From assembly GCF_021631985.1 (NCBI RefSeq), contig NZ_CP070225.1:3038001-3102000 (forward strand): a stretch of 64,000 bases of DNA, written 5' to 3'. This document shows positions 1 to 8,988 of the stretch, piece by piece. Origin of the DNA: Sandaracinus amylolyticus. Lineage in GTDB: Bacteria; Myxococcota_A; Polyangia; Polyangiales; Sandaracinaceae. The notes below the pieces were generated by a model. It saw only the letters and a program-made list of their open reading frames with translations. It ran no database searches and was not told the DNA's origin. Each line of letters starts with the position of its first letter. Position 1 is the first letter of the stretch. The translations under genes were made by a program, and so were the position numbers.

Positions 1-1205
1 GCGTCGACCGCGATGGTCGCGCCCCCGGGGGCGTGCTCCGCGAGGTGACGGCCCAGCGCCACCCAGCGATCGGTGCGCGTCGTCGTGTAGCGGAAGCGCA
101 GATCGAACACGCACGGCAAGAGCTGCACGACCACGAGCGCGCCCGCGATCGCCGGGATCCACCGCGCGAGGCTCGTGCTCGCGGCGATCGAGAGCGCGAG
201 CGCGCTGCCGACGAGATAGAGCCCGACGAGGAAGCGCTCCTGGAACACGTCGCCGCCGACCCAGACCCAGTACGCGACCACACCCGCGCCGAGGAACGCG
301 GCGTAGCTCGGCACCAGGCGTCCGCCCCGACGCGCGAGGATCCACGCGGCACCGATCGCGACGAGCTCGAGCGCGAACCCCTGCTGCGTCGCGACGATCC
401 CGAGCTGCACGAGGCCCGCAGGCACGCGCATCCAGAACGGCGCGGAGACCTTCGCGTAGTACGTGTTGGGAAGGACGTCGCCGTAGTACGAGAGACGGAA
501 CGCGAGGACGGCCGCGAACGCGAGCGCACCGGCCGTCGCGAGCGCGCCCGCGACGCCGAAGTGACGTCGCAGCGCGAGGAACACGACCGCGATGCCAACG
601 CCGATGAACCCGTCGGCGCGCACCAGCACCGCGCCGATCGCGATCACCGCCATCGCGACGAGCTCGAGCGGGCGCGCGCGATCACGTTCCGCGACTCCGT
701 CGACCAGTCGCCACAGCGCGATCTGCAGCAGCACGACGACCGGCGTCTCGAGCCCCGACGCGACCGCGATCCACAGCGCGGGCTGGATCGCGACCACCCA
801 CGGCGCGATCGACCGCAGATGCGCGGGGAGCGCGCGCCGCAGCCACGACGCGACGAGCCCCGCGGCCCCGAGCGCCGCGAGCACGTTGAGCCCGACCGCC
901 CACACGATCACTCCGTCGCGACCGAGCAGCGCGAGCCCGGGCACGCAGAGCAGCAGGTACCCGAGGTTCGTGAAGCCCTCGACGCGCTCGCCCGCGTTGA
1001 ACACGAGCCCGTCGCCCGCGAGCAATCGCTCGGCGTAGCGGAACGAGATGAACGCGTCGTCACTGCCCAGCGCGTGGCCCGAGAGATCGGAGTGCGAGTA
1101 GCCGAACGACGCGTGCGCGATGCACACCGCGGCGAGCGCGATGCCCGCGAGCGCCCACGAGATCCGCTCCCCGCGGCTCCAGGCTGGTGCTGATTCCGTG
1201 ACCAA
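1..1205 (-). CDS. AftB-like GT-C membrane glycosyltransferase (C-terminus cut by window edge)
   Basis: About 400 residues are visible; the frame runs off the left edge, so the C-terminus is missing. The product is strongly hydrophobic with many membrane spans. An N-terminal periplasmic-loop segment reads [18 protein letters not shown], followed by [12 protein letters not shown], and near the visible end there is [14 protein letters not shown]. This combination resembles AftB-type arabinofuranosyltransferases and related GT-C enzymes that use polyprenyl-linked sugars at the outer face of the inner membrane (family knowledge). The TTG at 1205 is the only usual start between the upstream in-frame TGA (1265-1263) and the coding part; no clear ribosome-binding site precedes it. 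It lies 64 bp behind the ADP-ribosylglycohydrolase gene on the same strand and may be read through from it, but nothing in the protein ties it to the retron genes. The specific donor and acceptor are unknown. Confidence 0.75.
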   Translation of the reverse strand, partial: MVTESAPAWSRGERISWALAGIALAAVCIAHASFGYSHSDLSGHALGSDDAFISFRYAERLLAGDGLVFNAGERVEGFTNLGYLLLCVPGLALLGRDGVIVWAVGLNVLAALGAAGLVASWLRRALPAHLRSIAPWVVAIQPALWIAVASGLETPVVVLLQIALWRLVDGVAERDRARPLELVAMAVIAIGAVLVRADGFIGVGIAVVFLALRRHFGVAGALATAGALAFAAVLAFRLSYYGDVLPNTYYAKVSAPFWMRVPAGLVQLGIVATQQGFALELVAIGAAWILARRGGRLVPSYAAFLGAGVVAYWVWVGGDVFQERFLVGLYLVGSALALSIAASTSLARWIPAIAGALVVVQLLPCVFDLRFRYTTTRTDRWVALGRHLAEHAPGGATIAVD

Positions 1206-1269
1206 GCGCCCGAGCTTAGGGGACGCCCGGGACCGGGCAAGCAGCTCGAAGACCGTCGGAAATCAGCAC

Positions 1270-2994
1270 TCAGATCTCGAGCGCGAGCGCGAGCAGATCG
1301 TCACTCCGCTCGACGTCGCGCACCCACGCGTCGGGCAGCGCGCCGAGCCCTGCCCGCGCACCGGCGAGCGCGCCGGCGAGGGTCGCGAGGCTGTCGCTGT
1401 CGCCGGGGCTGTTCGCGCCCTCGAGGATCGCGCGCTCGGGATCGTCGGGCGAGCGCGCGAAGAGGTAGACCGCCGCCGCGATCGCCTCGTGGGCCGCCCA
1501 GCCGCGCAGTCGATCGAGCGTCGTCTCGGGCGCCACGCCGCCGTCGGCGTCGTCGAGCGCCTCCGCCATCATCACCGCGGTGCGCGCGCTGTAGCGCGCC
1601 GCGGCCGCGATCATCTCGCTGAGCACGACGCGCGTGGGATCGCCGCGCAGCACGCGCGCGACGCCGATCGCCATCGCCGCGCTCGCCGCGAGCGCGATCG
1701 GATCACGATGCGTGAGCTTGCTGTGGGCGACCGACCACTCCTCGCAGCGCGAGAGATCGTGCGCGTAGAGCAGGCCGAACGGATACGCGCGCATCACCGA
1801 TCCACATCCGCCCGCGGTCGCTCCGCCGGCGCGCGACCAGTGCTCACCGCGCGCGAGCGCGCGCGATCCGCTCAGGCACGCGTTGCCCGGCGCGCGATGT
1901 CCGCCCTGCGGGCGCTCCGCCCACTCCACGAACGATCGCGCCATGTGCTGCATCGTCGCGTCGAGATCCGCGCCCTCGCGGCGCGACCACAGCAGCGAGC
2001 GCAGCACCGCCTCGGCCATCTGGGTGTCGTCGGTGTACGGCGCGAAGCGCTTGCCGCCGCGCTCCCAGTAGAGCTCGAACGTGGTCACGCCGTGGGGCGG
2101 CCACTTCCGGCGGATCGCCTCGAGCGACATGAACTCGGTGGGGTGCCCCATCGCGTCGCCGATCGCGGCGCCGAGCACCGACCCCGCGATCGCCGAAGCA
2201 CGCGGCGAGAGCGCACGCGCGCGCGGCGTCGCGGGGCGGATGTCGGGAGGGATCGTCTCGCGGATCGCGGCCTCGGGCAGATCCGGGTCGAGGTCGTCAT
2301 CGAGCTCGCGCGCGCTCCAGAGATCGCCCTCTTCGCCGTCGTCGATCGCGCTCGCGGCCTCGACGTGCTGCGCGATCTGCTCGAGCCACTCGCGCTGCGC
2401 CTCGCTCGCCGCGACCTTACGACCGCGCACCTCGCGCAGAGCGCGCAGCACGTCGTCGAGATCGCGTCCCGCGCGCACCTGCAGCGCAGCCGCGATCATT
2501 CCGGCGCGCCCCATCCCCTCCCGCGAGATCAGCACGACCTTCGCGTCCTCGGAGACGTGCGACTCGATGCGCTCGAGCACCTCGTGCGCGTCCTCGCCCG
2601 GCGCGTCCTCGGGCGCGACCGGAAGTCGGATCAGCACCAGCTCGCGCTCGTCCGCGAGATCGTCGATCGCGCCGTACCCGCCGCGCGCGCGCTCCTCGTC
2701 GGTCGTGAGATCGACGAGCACGTCGGCGCCCTCGGCCCGCAGCGCATCGAGATCGCTCGCGAGATCGCGCGACCACTCGATACCGCTCTCCGCGATCTCC
2801 ACGACGCCCGGCGCGTGGGCGAGCCCGATGCGCGGCTCGATCCACGTCACGCGCAGCGGATGCGTGCTCGACGTGACCTTCATCGGCCCCTCGGCCGCGA
2901 CCGTGCCCGGGCTCGACTTGGTCGGACGCACCACCTCGCCGCCCAGCAGATCGAGCTGCAGCGTCCCGTCCCCGCTCCCTCTTCGCTCTCCCAT
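1270..2994 (-). CDS. Dual-specificity-phosphatase-like domain fused to ADP-ribosylglycohydrolase (DraG/ARH)
   Basis: 574 residues in two parts. Residues ~48-215 resemble a CDKN3-like dual-specificity phosphatase (SRDLASDLDALRAEGADVLV, then a P-loop region). Where the HCxxGxGR signature should be it reads ISREGMGR at 157-164, so the catalytic Cys is Ser158 and the His is Ile157. Residues ~265-574 are an ADP-ribosylglycohydrolase: GAAIGDAMGHP at ~275, the metal-binding TDDT at 321-324, APGNACLSG, AGGCGSVMRAYPFG, HRDPIALAA and GDSD at 531-534 followed by LATLAGALAGAR. These enzymes remove ADP-ribose from protein side chains using two magnesium ions. The gene starts 12 bp after the retron reverse transcriptase and ends the retron run, whose first gene encodes a PARP. 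The expected job is to reverse ADP-ribosylation made by that PARP, with the phosphatase part as a binding module; both are inference. Confidence 0.9.
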   Translation of the reverse strand: MGERRGSGDGTLQLDLLGGEVVRPTKSSPGTVAAEGPMKVTSSTHPLRVTWIEPRIGLAHAPGVVEIAESGIEWSRDLASDLDALRAEGADVLVDLTTDEERARGGYGAIDDLADERELVLIRLPVAPEDAPGEDAHEVLERIESHVSEDAKVVLISREGMGRAGMIAAALQVRAGRDLDDVLRALREVRGRKVAASEAQREWLEQIAQHVEAASAIDDGEEGDLWSARELDDDLDPDLPEAAIRETIPPDIRPATPRARALSPRASAIAGSVLGAAIGDAMGHPTEFMSLEAIRRKWPPHGVTTFELYWERGGKRFAPYTDDTQMAEAVLRSLLWSRREGADLDATMQHMARSFVEWAERPQGGHRAPGNACLSGSRALARGEHWSRAGGATAGGCGSVMRAYPFGLLYAHDLSRCEEWSVAHSKLTHRDPIALAASAAMAIGVARVLRGDPTRVVLSEMIAAAARYSARTAVMMAEALDDADGGVAPETTLDRLRGWAAHEAIAAAVYLFARSPDDPERAILEGANSPGDSDSLATLAGALAGARAGLGALPDAWVRDVERSDDLLALALEI

Positions 2995-3006
2995 CGATTC
3001 CCCCGA

Positions 3007-4413
3007 TCAGAGATCGCTGCGCCGACCTGCGAGCGCACGCTCGAGCGCCGGGAAGAGACGCGGCCCGAGCGCCGGCTCGACCATCACCGCCCACGCGACG
3101 CGCCCACGAAGGTACGACGCGAAGCTCGGACGACCGTCGCGGTTCTGGCTCTCCATCCCGAAGCGAGCGCAGTTGTACAGCAACGCACGCAGCGCGCGCT
3201 TCTCGTCGCGCGGCAGGCGCACCGCGCGGTTCACGACCACGCCCGTCACTTCCTGGCGCGACGCACGACGCATCACGCGCGTCTTGCCCTCGTGCTCGGC
3301 GAAGCCCTCGGTCGCGATCACCTTGCGCACCATGCCGAAGAGCGACGCGAGCTTCGCGGGATCGTCGCCCGAGAACGTGAGATCGTCGGCGTAGCGCGTG
3401 TACGTGAACCCGAGCGCGCGAGCGATGCCGCGCAGGCGCGCGTCGAGGCGACGGCAGATCAGGTTCGTGATCGCCGGGCTCGTGCACGCCCCCTGCGGCA
3501 GCACGCGCGCGCCGAGCGCGACGTGGTAGCGCTGCCCGTCGAGCTCCGCGGGCACCCGCGGCGGCTCGGTGCAGAGCAGCGCGAGCACCGTCGCGACCTG
3601 CTCCGAGTACCCGAGCTTCGCGAACAGACCCTTCACGCGACGGAACGAGATCGTCGGGAAGAAGTCGCGCAGATCGAGGTTCACGACGACCGCGCGCCCG
3701 ACGTGCGGACGTGCGTTGCTCACCACCGATCGCTCGCGGACGAAGCCGTGTGCCTCGTCGCTCGGCGCGATTCGTTGGAGCACCAACGATTGCACCTTCT
3801 GCTGCGCATCGGCGAGCGCGGGCTTCGGCGCGGAGATCGCGCGGATGCCCCCGGTCTTCTTGGGGATGCCGTAGCGGTGGTAGTGCACCAGCGTCGCGCC
3901 GCGACGGTGGAACGTGAGCCATCGCAGCTTCGCGATCGAGATGCCGAGCGTGCTCGCGACGTCGCGCGCATCGCGCCAGATCGGCAGGCCTCCCGCCTCG
4001 AGCGCCGCGACGTCGCTCTCGACGTCCTGCAGCCCCGCGCTGACGCCGAGGCCCGCGTAGACGAGCCGCTGCGCTCGCTGCGCGCGCCATGCCTCGGCGC
4101 GCTGCTTCGCCTCCGCGACGCGCTCCGCCTTCTTCGCCTTGCGGCGCTCGCGGCTCTCCTTCCAGCGCCGGATGCGCTCGCGCTGCAGCGCCTTCTCGGG
4201 CTTCTCGCCGTCGCCCGCGATCTTCACCAGCGTGGCGAGCTCGGCGTCGAGCTGCGCGCGCTCGACGATCTCGCCTGGCGGATCGCTGGGCACCGGCTCG
4301 TGCGCGGGCCAGAAGCCGAGCGTCTTCATGCGAGACAGCGCGGTCGCGTCGTCGATCGACGCGAGCACCGCCTTGATGAGCGCGGCCTTCTGCGGGTCCT
4401 TCTCGTCGCTCAT
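3007..4413 (-). CDS. ret: Retron reverse transcriptase (myxobacterial type, long N-terminal extension)
   Basis: 468 residues. The catalytic core spans ~170-450 and shows NLDLRDFFPTI (~245-255, first metal Asp), LPQGACTSPAITNL (305-318) and YADD (341-344). Two retron-specific marks are present: NARPH at 233-237 (NAxxH motif) and VTG at 389-391 in the thumb region that recognises msr RNA. The first ~165 residues are a charged, Arg/Lys-rich helical extension, like the extended RTs of Mx162/Sa163-type myxobacterial retrons (family knowledge). It should reverse-transcribe the msd part of the adjacent RNA, primed from an internal guanosine, giving branched RNA-DNA. The ATG at 4413 lies 33 nt after the end of the a2 stem arm, the usual retron layout. 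The next gene begins 12 bp downstream, so the two are probably co-transcribed. Confidence 0.95.
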   Translation of the reverse strand: MSDEKDPQKAALIKAVLASIDDATALSRMKTLGFWPAHEPVPSDPPGEIVERAQLDAELATLVKIAGDGEKPEKALQRERIRRWKESRERRKAKKAERVAEAKQRAEAWRAQRAQRLVYAGLGVSAGLQDVESDVAALEAGGLPIWRDARDVASTLGISIAKLRWLTFHRRGATLVHYHRYGIPKKTGGIRAISAPKPALADAQQKVQSLVLQRIAPSDEAHGFVRERSVVSNARPHVGRAVVVNLDLRDFFPTISFRRVKGLFAKLGYSEQVATVLALLCTEPPRVPAELDGQRYHVALGARVLPQGACTSPAITNLICRRLDARLRGIARALGFTYTRYADDLTFSGDDPAKLASLFGMVRKVIATEGFAEHEGKTRVMRRASRQEVTGVVVNRAVRLPRDEKRALRALLYNCARFGMESQNRDGRPSFASYLRGRVAWAVMVEPALGPRLFPALERALAGRRSDL

Positions 4414-4445
4414 GCGAGCGCCTCGATGCAGGACGTGCGGTGTGG

Positions 4446-4700
4446 CGAGGACGAGAGGCCGGGGCGCCTACGAAGAGCCCTGGGACGGGACCTGTCCACC
4501 ATAGGGTCCCGCGGCCCTGCCGATGCCCGCGGGGACCGGAGGTCCCCAACCAGCTGCGGGCGGGCAGGGCCGTGGGACCCGGGTGCCGACCGGGCCCGTG
4601 ACGAATGGAGAGCACGTGAGCCTGCGCGGCGTTGCACCGCACCGATGGCTAGGCCGTTGCGCGTGATGAGCGCGCTGGGCTCCCCGACCCCTCGTCCTCG
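4446..4700 (-). ncRNA. Retron msr-msd RNA
   Basis: The 301 bp between the SWIM gene stop (4715) and the RT start (4413) fold into a retron RNA. The a1 arm (4699-4682) and a2 arm (4464-4447) pair over 18 bp with two G-U wobbles and no mismatch, plus a C-G pair at 4700/4446. Just inside a1 the RNA reads AGC (4681-4679), so the G at 4680 is a candidate branching guanosine; a second AGC is at 4676-4674. The msr part has a GCGCG/CGCGC stem-loop (4675-4659) and a six-pair stem with a 3-nt loop (4640-4626). The msd part is a long hairpin: outer arms 4580-4563 and 4521-4504 pair over 18 positions with one mismatch, inner arms 4561-4556 and 4530-4525 pair, and the tip is GGGGACC/GGTCCCC (4547-4531). 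Order msr, msd, RT matches known retrons. Exact msDNA ends cannot be read from sequence. Confidence 0.92.
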
Positions 4701-4714
4701 ACGCACTGCACGCG

Positions 4715-6451
4715 TCACGACGACGATCCTTTCTTCTTCGCCTGATCCTCCTCCTCGAGCTTCGCCATGTGTGCGAGCCGCAGCGCGAGCACGTGCTCGC
4801 AAGGTCCCTTGGTCAGCCCGTGCTTCTCCGCGAACACGCACGTGCAGCTGGCCTCGAGGATCTGTCCTTCGTGATCCACCGCGAGCAGCGGGCGCACCGG
4901 CGGACCGCTCTCTCCGCGCGCGCTGCCCGAGAGCTTGTACCCCATCGACGTCGGACGGCGCGCGATGATCCGTACGCCGCCGTGGTCGATCATCTCCTTC
5001 GCGGTCTTCGCCTTCGGGCTCGACTCGATCTCCGCGACCTTCGCCTCGGCGATCGCCGCGCTCGCCGAGAACGGCACGAGCAACAGATCGCGATGGCGAT
5101 GCAGCCCGCTGACGACGTCGTACATCGCGCGGCCGGACTGAGCGAGGATCGAGAGCGCGCTGCGCGCCTTCTCGACGCCGAGCTCGCAACGCGCGGCGAT
5201 CTCCGCGTCGGTCGCGCGACGCGCGTCACGCAGCGCGCCGTACACGCGCGTCAGCTCGTCGGCGTTCGTCGGGAGGCGACGCGTGAGGAGATCGAACTTC
5301 GCCTGACCGCCCACCCAGTCGTTGTCGGTCCAGCCCGAGAGCGCGAGCGTGAACGTCACGCGCCCACCGAGATCGCAGACCCAAATGCTCGGGAGCCCCG
5401 AGCCCGCGAGGAACACCTGCACGCGCTCGGCGAGCGGCAGCACGCGCTCCAGCACCCGCAGTCGATCGCGGCCCCAGGTGCGGATCGATCGCTCTTTCGG
5501 TCCGTGGAATTTGCTGATCGGCGAGCCCGTCACGAGCACGTCGAAGGGCTCGATCAAGATCTTCGTGCGCTCGCCCGGCGCGAGCTGCCAGCGCAACGAG
5601 CGCGGCGACACCTGAGCGCGCCGCGCGCGGATCACGCGGATCACGTTGTAGACGTCGACCGGCGCGAGCTCGACGCGCTCGAGCCCCATCGACATCAAGC
5701 CGTGCACCTGGAGGAAGCCCGCGAGCCAGCCCTCGGGCATCGTGATCTTCTTCTCGTGCACCGACTTCGCGGTCTCGGGCATCGCCGCGATCGTCTCGGC
5801 CTCGAAGCCACCCGGCGCGATCTCGAAGCGCGTCGCGCGGTAGCTGCGCATCCGATCGAAGTGGTCGTGCAGGCGCGCCGAGAAGTCGACGTTCGTCGTG
5901 CCGTGCTCGATCGCGTCGATGCGCGAGAACGCCGCGTGCCCGACCGCGAGCCGCGCGTAGCTGCTCTGATCGCGCGAGAACGCCTCGAACGAGAGCTCGT
6001 CGGGGTGCACCGTGACGACGGGGTCGAGCACCAGCGAGCGCTCGAGCTCGTCCTCGATCGCCCACTGCACGTACGCGCGGCGCGCCTTCTCGAACGAGGC
6101 GCGACGCTCGGCGCGAGCGCGATCGAGCTCGCCGATGCGCAGCTGGATCTCGCCGAGCCGCGCCTTCGCATGCGCGCTCTTCGCGGCGAGCCCCGCGAGG
6201 AACAAGCGATCCTGCTCGGCGAGCCACGCGCGGAACGCGGTGCGATCACGCGGGTGGTAGCGGAAGTCGCTGACCGCGACGTCGTAGAGCGCGGCGAGCC
6301 CTTCGCGCAGCGGGATCACGTCCTCGAGATCACCCGAGAAGAACGTCGCCTCGCGCAGCGTGTTCGTCGCGAGCGCGAGGCGCGCGCGATCACCGCTCGC
6401 CACGGCACCGCTGCGGCCCGCGTACTTGTACGCGAAGGAGGTCGCGGTCAT
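4715..6451 (-). CDS. Winged-helix/SWIM zinc-finger protein of the retron operon (WHSWIM-like)
   Basis: 578 residues. The C-terminal part holds a SWIM zinc finger, ASCTCVFAEKHGL followed by GPCEHVLALR, i.e. CxC...CxH with an insertion. Before it, around residues 400-465, there is a winged-helix-like stretch (DAEIAARCELGVEKARSAL). The N-terminal ~150 residues contain a helical, Arg-rich segment that may be a coiled coil; the middle is not recognised. SWIM domains bind DNA or protein and occur in chromatin and recombination proteins (family knowledge). The ATG at 6451 overlaps the stop of the HEAT gene (TGA 6450-6448) by 4 bp, indicating translational coupling. The stop is only 14 bp from the retron RNA. 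Position next to a retron RNA and coupling to a HEAT protein suggest that it is the effector or DNA-sensing partner (inference). I recall SWIM and HEAT/ARM partners reported for myxobacterial retron classes but could not check this. Confidence 0.85.
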   Translation of the reverse strand: MTATSFAYKYAGRSGAVASGDRARLALATNTLREATFFSGDLEDVIPLREGLAALYDVAVSDFRYHPRDRTAFRAWLAEQDRLFLAGLAAKSAHAKARLGEIQLRIGELDRARAERRASFEKARRAYVQWAIEDELERSLVLDPVVTVHPDELSFEAFSRDQSSYARLAVGHAAFSRIDAIEHGTTNVDFSARLHDHFDRMRSYRATRFEIAPGGFEAETIAAMPETAKSVHEKKITMPEGWLAGFLQVHGLMSMGLERVELAPVDVYNVIRVIRARRAQVSPRSLRWQLAPGERTKILIEPFDVLVTGSPISKFHGPKERSIRTWGRDRLRVLERVLPLAERVQVFLAGSGLPSIWVCDLGGRVTFTLALSGWTDNDWVGGQAKFDLLTRRLPTNADELTRVYGALRDARRATDAEIAARCELGVEKARSALSILAQSGRAMYDVVSGLHRHRDLLLVPFSASAAIAEAKVAEIESSPKAKTAKEMIDHGGVRIIARRPTSMGYKLSGSARGESGPPVRPLLAVDHEGQILEASCTCVFAEKHGLTKGPCEHVLALRLAHMAKLEEEDQAKKKGSSS

Positions 6452-8961
6452 GCGCCCTCCGTCGAGAGCGCGCTGCGCACCTCGGGGAAGCGCGTCTGGA
6501 TCGCGGCGAGCCCGGCGATCACACGCTCGAAGTCGCGCACGGTGCGGGTGCGCAGGACCCGATCGAGCAACGACGCAGCGAGCGCGCCCTGCTGCGCGTC
6601 GACCTGTCCGCGCGTCACGAGGAAGTCGATCGCGCGACGCTTCGTGTCCGCGTCGGCGCGCACCTCGAGCAGCACCGTGCGGAAGAACGCCTCGCACCGC
6701 GCGAGCGGCACGTAGCCGGGGCGCAGGTGCTGCGTCGCGAGCTCGATCGCGAACGCGCGCATCGCGCGCTGCGGGTGCTCGATCAGCCGGAAGAGCACCG
6801 CGTCCGCGTCGAGCCGCTCGAAATTCGCGATCACGAGCTCGCGCCCCAGCGCCTGCACCTCGGCGTGGTTCGAGTCGCAGAGCGCGATCAGCGCGTCGAG
6901 CCCGTGCTGCTCGACCGTGATCAACACGCGCAGGCGCGCGAGCGCGGGACGACGCACGTCGTCCCAGCGCGACTCCGCGAGCGTGTAGAGCGGCGTCGGA
7001 TCGACGTGCAGCTCGCCTTCCGCGGCATCGAGCAGCGCGACCGCGGCCTCCCGCACCGTCGCGACCTCGGAGTCGGCGAGCGCGGTGAGGCGCGGGAGTC
7101 CGATCAGCGCGAGCGCCTCGGGCCGGCCCGCGAGCAAGCGCCCCGCGACGCGCTTCGCCGCGTTGCCGCCGCGATCGATCCACGCGATCAGCTCGGTCGA
7201 CGAGAGCACGCCCGCGACCTCGTCGCGCAGGGCGCTCGCGAGCAGCTCCGCGATCGGCGCGAGCCGATCGTCGTCGCCGCCTTCGCGCAGTCGCTCGGCG
7301 AGCCGCTTCGCGATCGCGATGCGCGCATCGCGCGAGACGTCGCGCAGCGCGTTCGCGACGATCCCCGCGATCTCCGTGCGCGCGACCGGGCGCTCGCGCT
7401 CGAGCAGTCGCAGCACGCCCTCTGCATCGCCCGCCCACGCATGCCGCGAACGATCGAGCAGCGCCGCGCCGCGCGCGCGCACCGACGCGCTCTCCGAGTC
7501 GAGCAGTCGCGAGAGCAGCCCGAGGTCGGGCTTGGTCGCGTCGAACCGTCGCTCGAGCTCGGCGAGCGCGACCGCGACCACCCCCTCGTGGTCCAACCCC
7601 AGCAGCGTCGCGATCTCGTCGCCCTCGAGGCGCTGCGCGAGCCCGGGATGACGCGCGACGCCCGCGAGCGCGAAGTCCTGCACCTCGCGCAATCGCCCGC
7701 CCACCAGCACCCGCAGGTACGCGTCGGGCCGCACGTCCCAGAGCTCCGGGTACGCCTCTTCGCGCACCGTCGCCGCCGCCAGCTTCGCCGCCGCGCTCGC
7801 GAAGCGCGTCTTCAGCGTGCGGTCGTCGAGCACCACGCGCTTGCTGCGCGCGAACAGGATTCGTTGGAGCTCATACGAATGCGCGAGCGGCCCAAGGAGC
7901 CCCTGATCGGGCGCGCGATCCTCGGGCCGGTACGCGCAGAGCACCTCGGCCGCGATCTCCGCGTAGCGCTCGGGCCTCCACTTCGCGATGCGGCGCAGGT
8001 ATCGCCAGCACGCGCGCATCGCCCAGCGCTGCGTCTTGCGACCGAACACCCGCGTCGCGCGCGTCTCTCCGTCGAGGCCCGACTTGAGGCTCGCGCTCTT
8101 GCCCTTCGTCGTGCGCGCGCGCTGCTCGATCGCGTGCGCGATCAGCGCGAAGGTGGTCGCGTCCTCGCGCAGCATCGCGCGCTTCAGCACGCTCTTCGCG
8201 TAACGCCACACGTGCGGCGCGGACACGTCGGACGTGCGCAGCATGCGACGTGCGGTCGCGACCAGCGCGGGCGTGCCCGCCTCGTAGAGCTGATCCGCGA
8301 CGATCCCGATGCGCGCCTTCTCGAGCGCGTCGATCACCTCGAGCAACGGCGCGACGTTGCTCTTGCGCAGATCGTTCTCGTCGAGCGCGCCGATCGCCTG
8401 CGCCACGCTCGGCGGCAATCGCTTCTGCCCCGCGGCGCGCGCCTCCGCGAGCCCCTCGGCATCGCCCAGCAAGCGCAGCGCCTCGACGCCCGCGCGACGG
8501 CGCGAGAGCAGCTTCTTGCTCGCGAGCTCGCGCGCGATCGGGATCGCCGCGGGATCGCCGATGCGACCCAGCGCCTCGACGATCGACGGGAGCTCCGTGC
8601 CCTTCCCCGCTGCCGCCGCGAGCAACGCCGGCACCACCGCGCGCTCGCGGCGCCACCCCAGTGCGCTCGCCGCGCGCGCACGACGCGCCGGATCCGACGA
8701 CGAGAGCGCCTCGATCAGCTCCTCGTGCACCGAGGGCGTGAACCCCTCGCCGAGCAGCGCCTTCACGACGTCCTCGGCGCGCGCGTCCGCGACGTTCGTC
8801 GGGTACGGCCCGTACACCGTCCCGCTCGAGAGCGATCCCGGCGCGATGCCGCGCGCGACGCGGATCAGCCACGTCCCGGGCTGCGCCGACGACGGCTCGA
8901 CGGAGACGACCGCGTAGCGATCATCCCCGGTCGGACGCCGGAATCGTCTGGTCGGGATCAC
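6448..8961 (-). CDS. Large HEAT-repeat protein of the retron operon
   Basis: 837 residues, mostly paired amphipathic helices typical of HEAT/ARM repeats, for example DPARRARAASALGWRRERAV, IVEALGRIGDPAAIPIAREL and SASVRARGAALLDRSRHAW. Such superhelical scaffolds bind proteins or nucleic acid and have no catalysis of their own. The first ~80 residues are not HEAT: they form a short beta-rich segment ending in AEDVVKALLGEGF that is distantly reminiscent of a WGR domain, a DNA-end-sensing fold also present in the PARP of this operon; this likeness is weak. The start at 8961 lies 27 bp after the macrodomain gene, and the stop overlaps the SWIM gene start by 4 bp. It probably scaffolds the SWIM protein and the RT-msDNA complex (inference). 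Confidence 0.85.
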   Translation of the reverse strand: MIPTRRFRRPTGDDRYAVVSVEPSSAQPGTWLIRVARGIAPGSLSSGTVYGPYPTNVADARAEDVVKALLGEGFTPSVHEELIEALSSSDPARRARAASALGWRRERAVVPALLAAAAGKGTELPSIVEALGRIGDPAAIPIARELASKKLLSRRRAGVEALRLLGDAEGLAEARAAGQKRLPPSVAQAIGALDENDLRKSNVAPLLEVIDALEKARIGIVADQLYEAGTPALVATARRMLRTSDVSAPHVWRYAKSVLKRAMLREDATTFALIAHAIEQRARTTKGKSASLKSGLDGETRATRVFGRKTQRWAMRACWRYLRRIAKWRPERYAEIAAEVLCAYRPEDRAPDQGLLGPLAHSYELQRILFARSKRVVLDDRTLKTRFASAAAKLAAATVREEAYPELWDVRPDAYLRVLVGGRLREVQDFALAGVARHPGLAQRLEGDEIATLLGLDHEGVVAVALAELERRFDATKPDLGLLSRLLDSESASVRARGAALLDRSRHAWAGDAEGVLRLLERERPVARTEIAGIVANALRDVSRDARIAIAKRLAERLREGGDDDRLAPIAELLASALRDEVAGVLSSTELIAWIDRGGNAAKRVAGRLLAGRPEALALIGLPRLTALADSEVATVREAAVALLDAAEGELHVDPTPLYTLAESRWDDVRRPALARLRVLITVEQHGLDALIALCDSNHAEVQALGRELVIANFERLDADAVLFRLIEHPQRAMRAFAIELATQHLRPGYVPLARCEAFFRTVLLEVRADADTKRRAIDFLVTRGQVDAQQGALAASLLDRVLRTRTVRDFERVIAGLAAIQTRFPEVRSALSTEGA

Positions 8962-8988
8962 TTCAGCGAATCCGAATGGTCGTCGTGA

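Noticed and set aside
1120-4968. Plus-strand open frame of ~1282 codons over the retron genes
   Set aside because: Antisense to the ARH fusion, RT and RNA, which all have clear motifs; the translation is Arg/Ala-rich without any domain.
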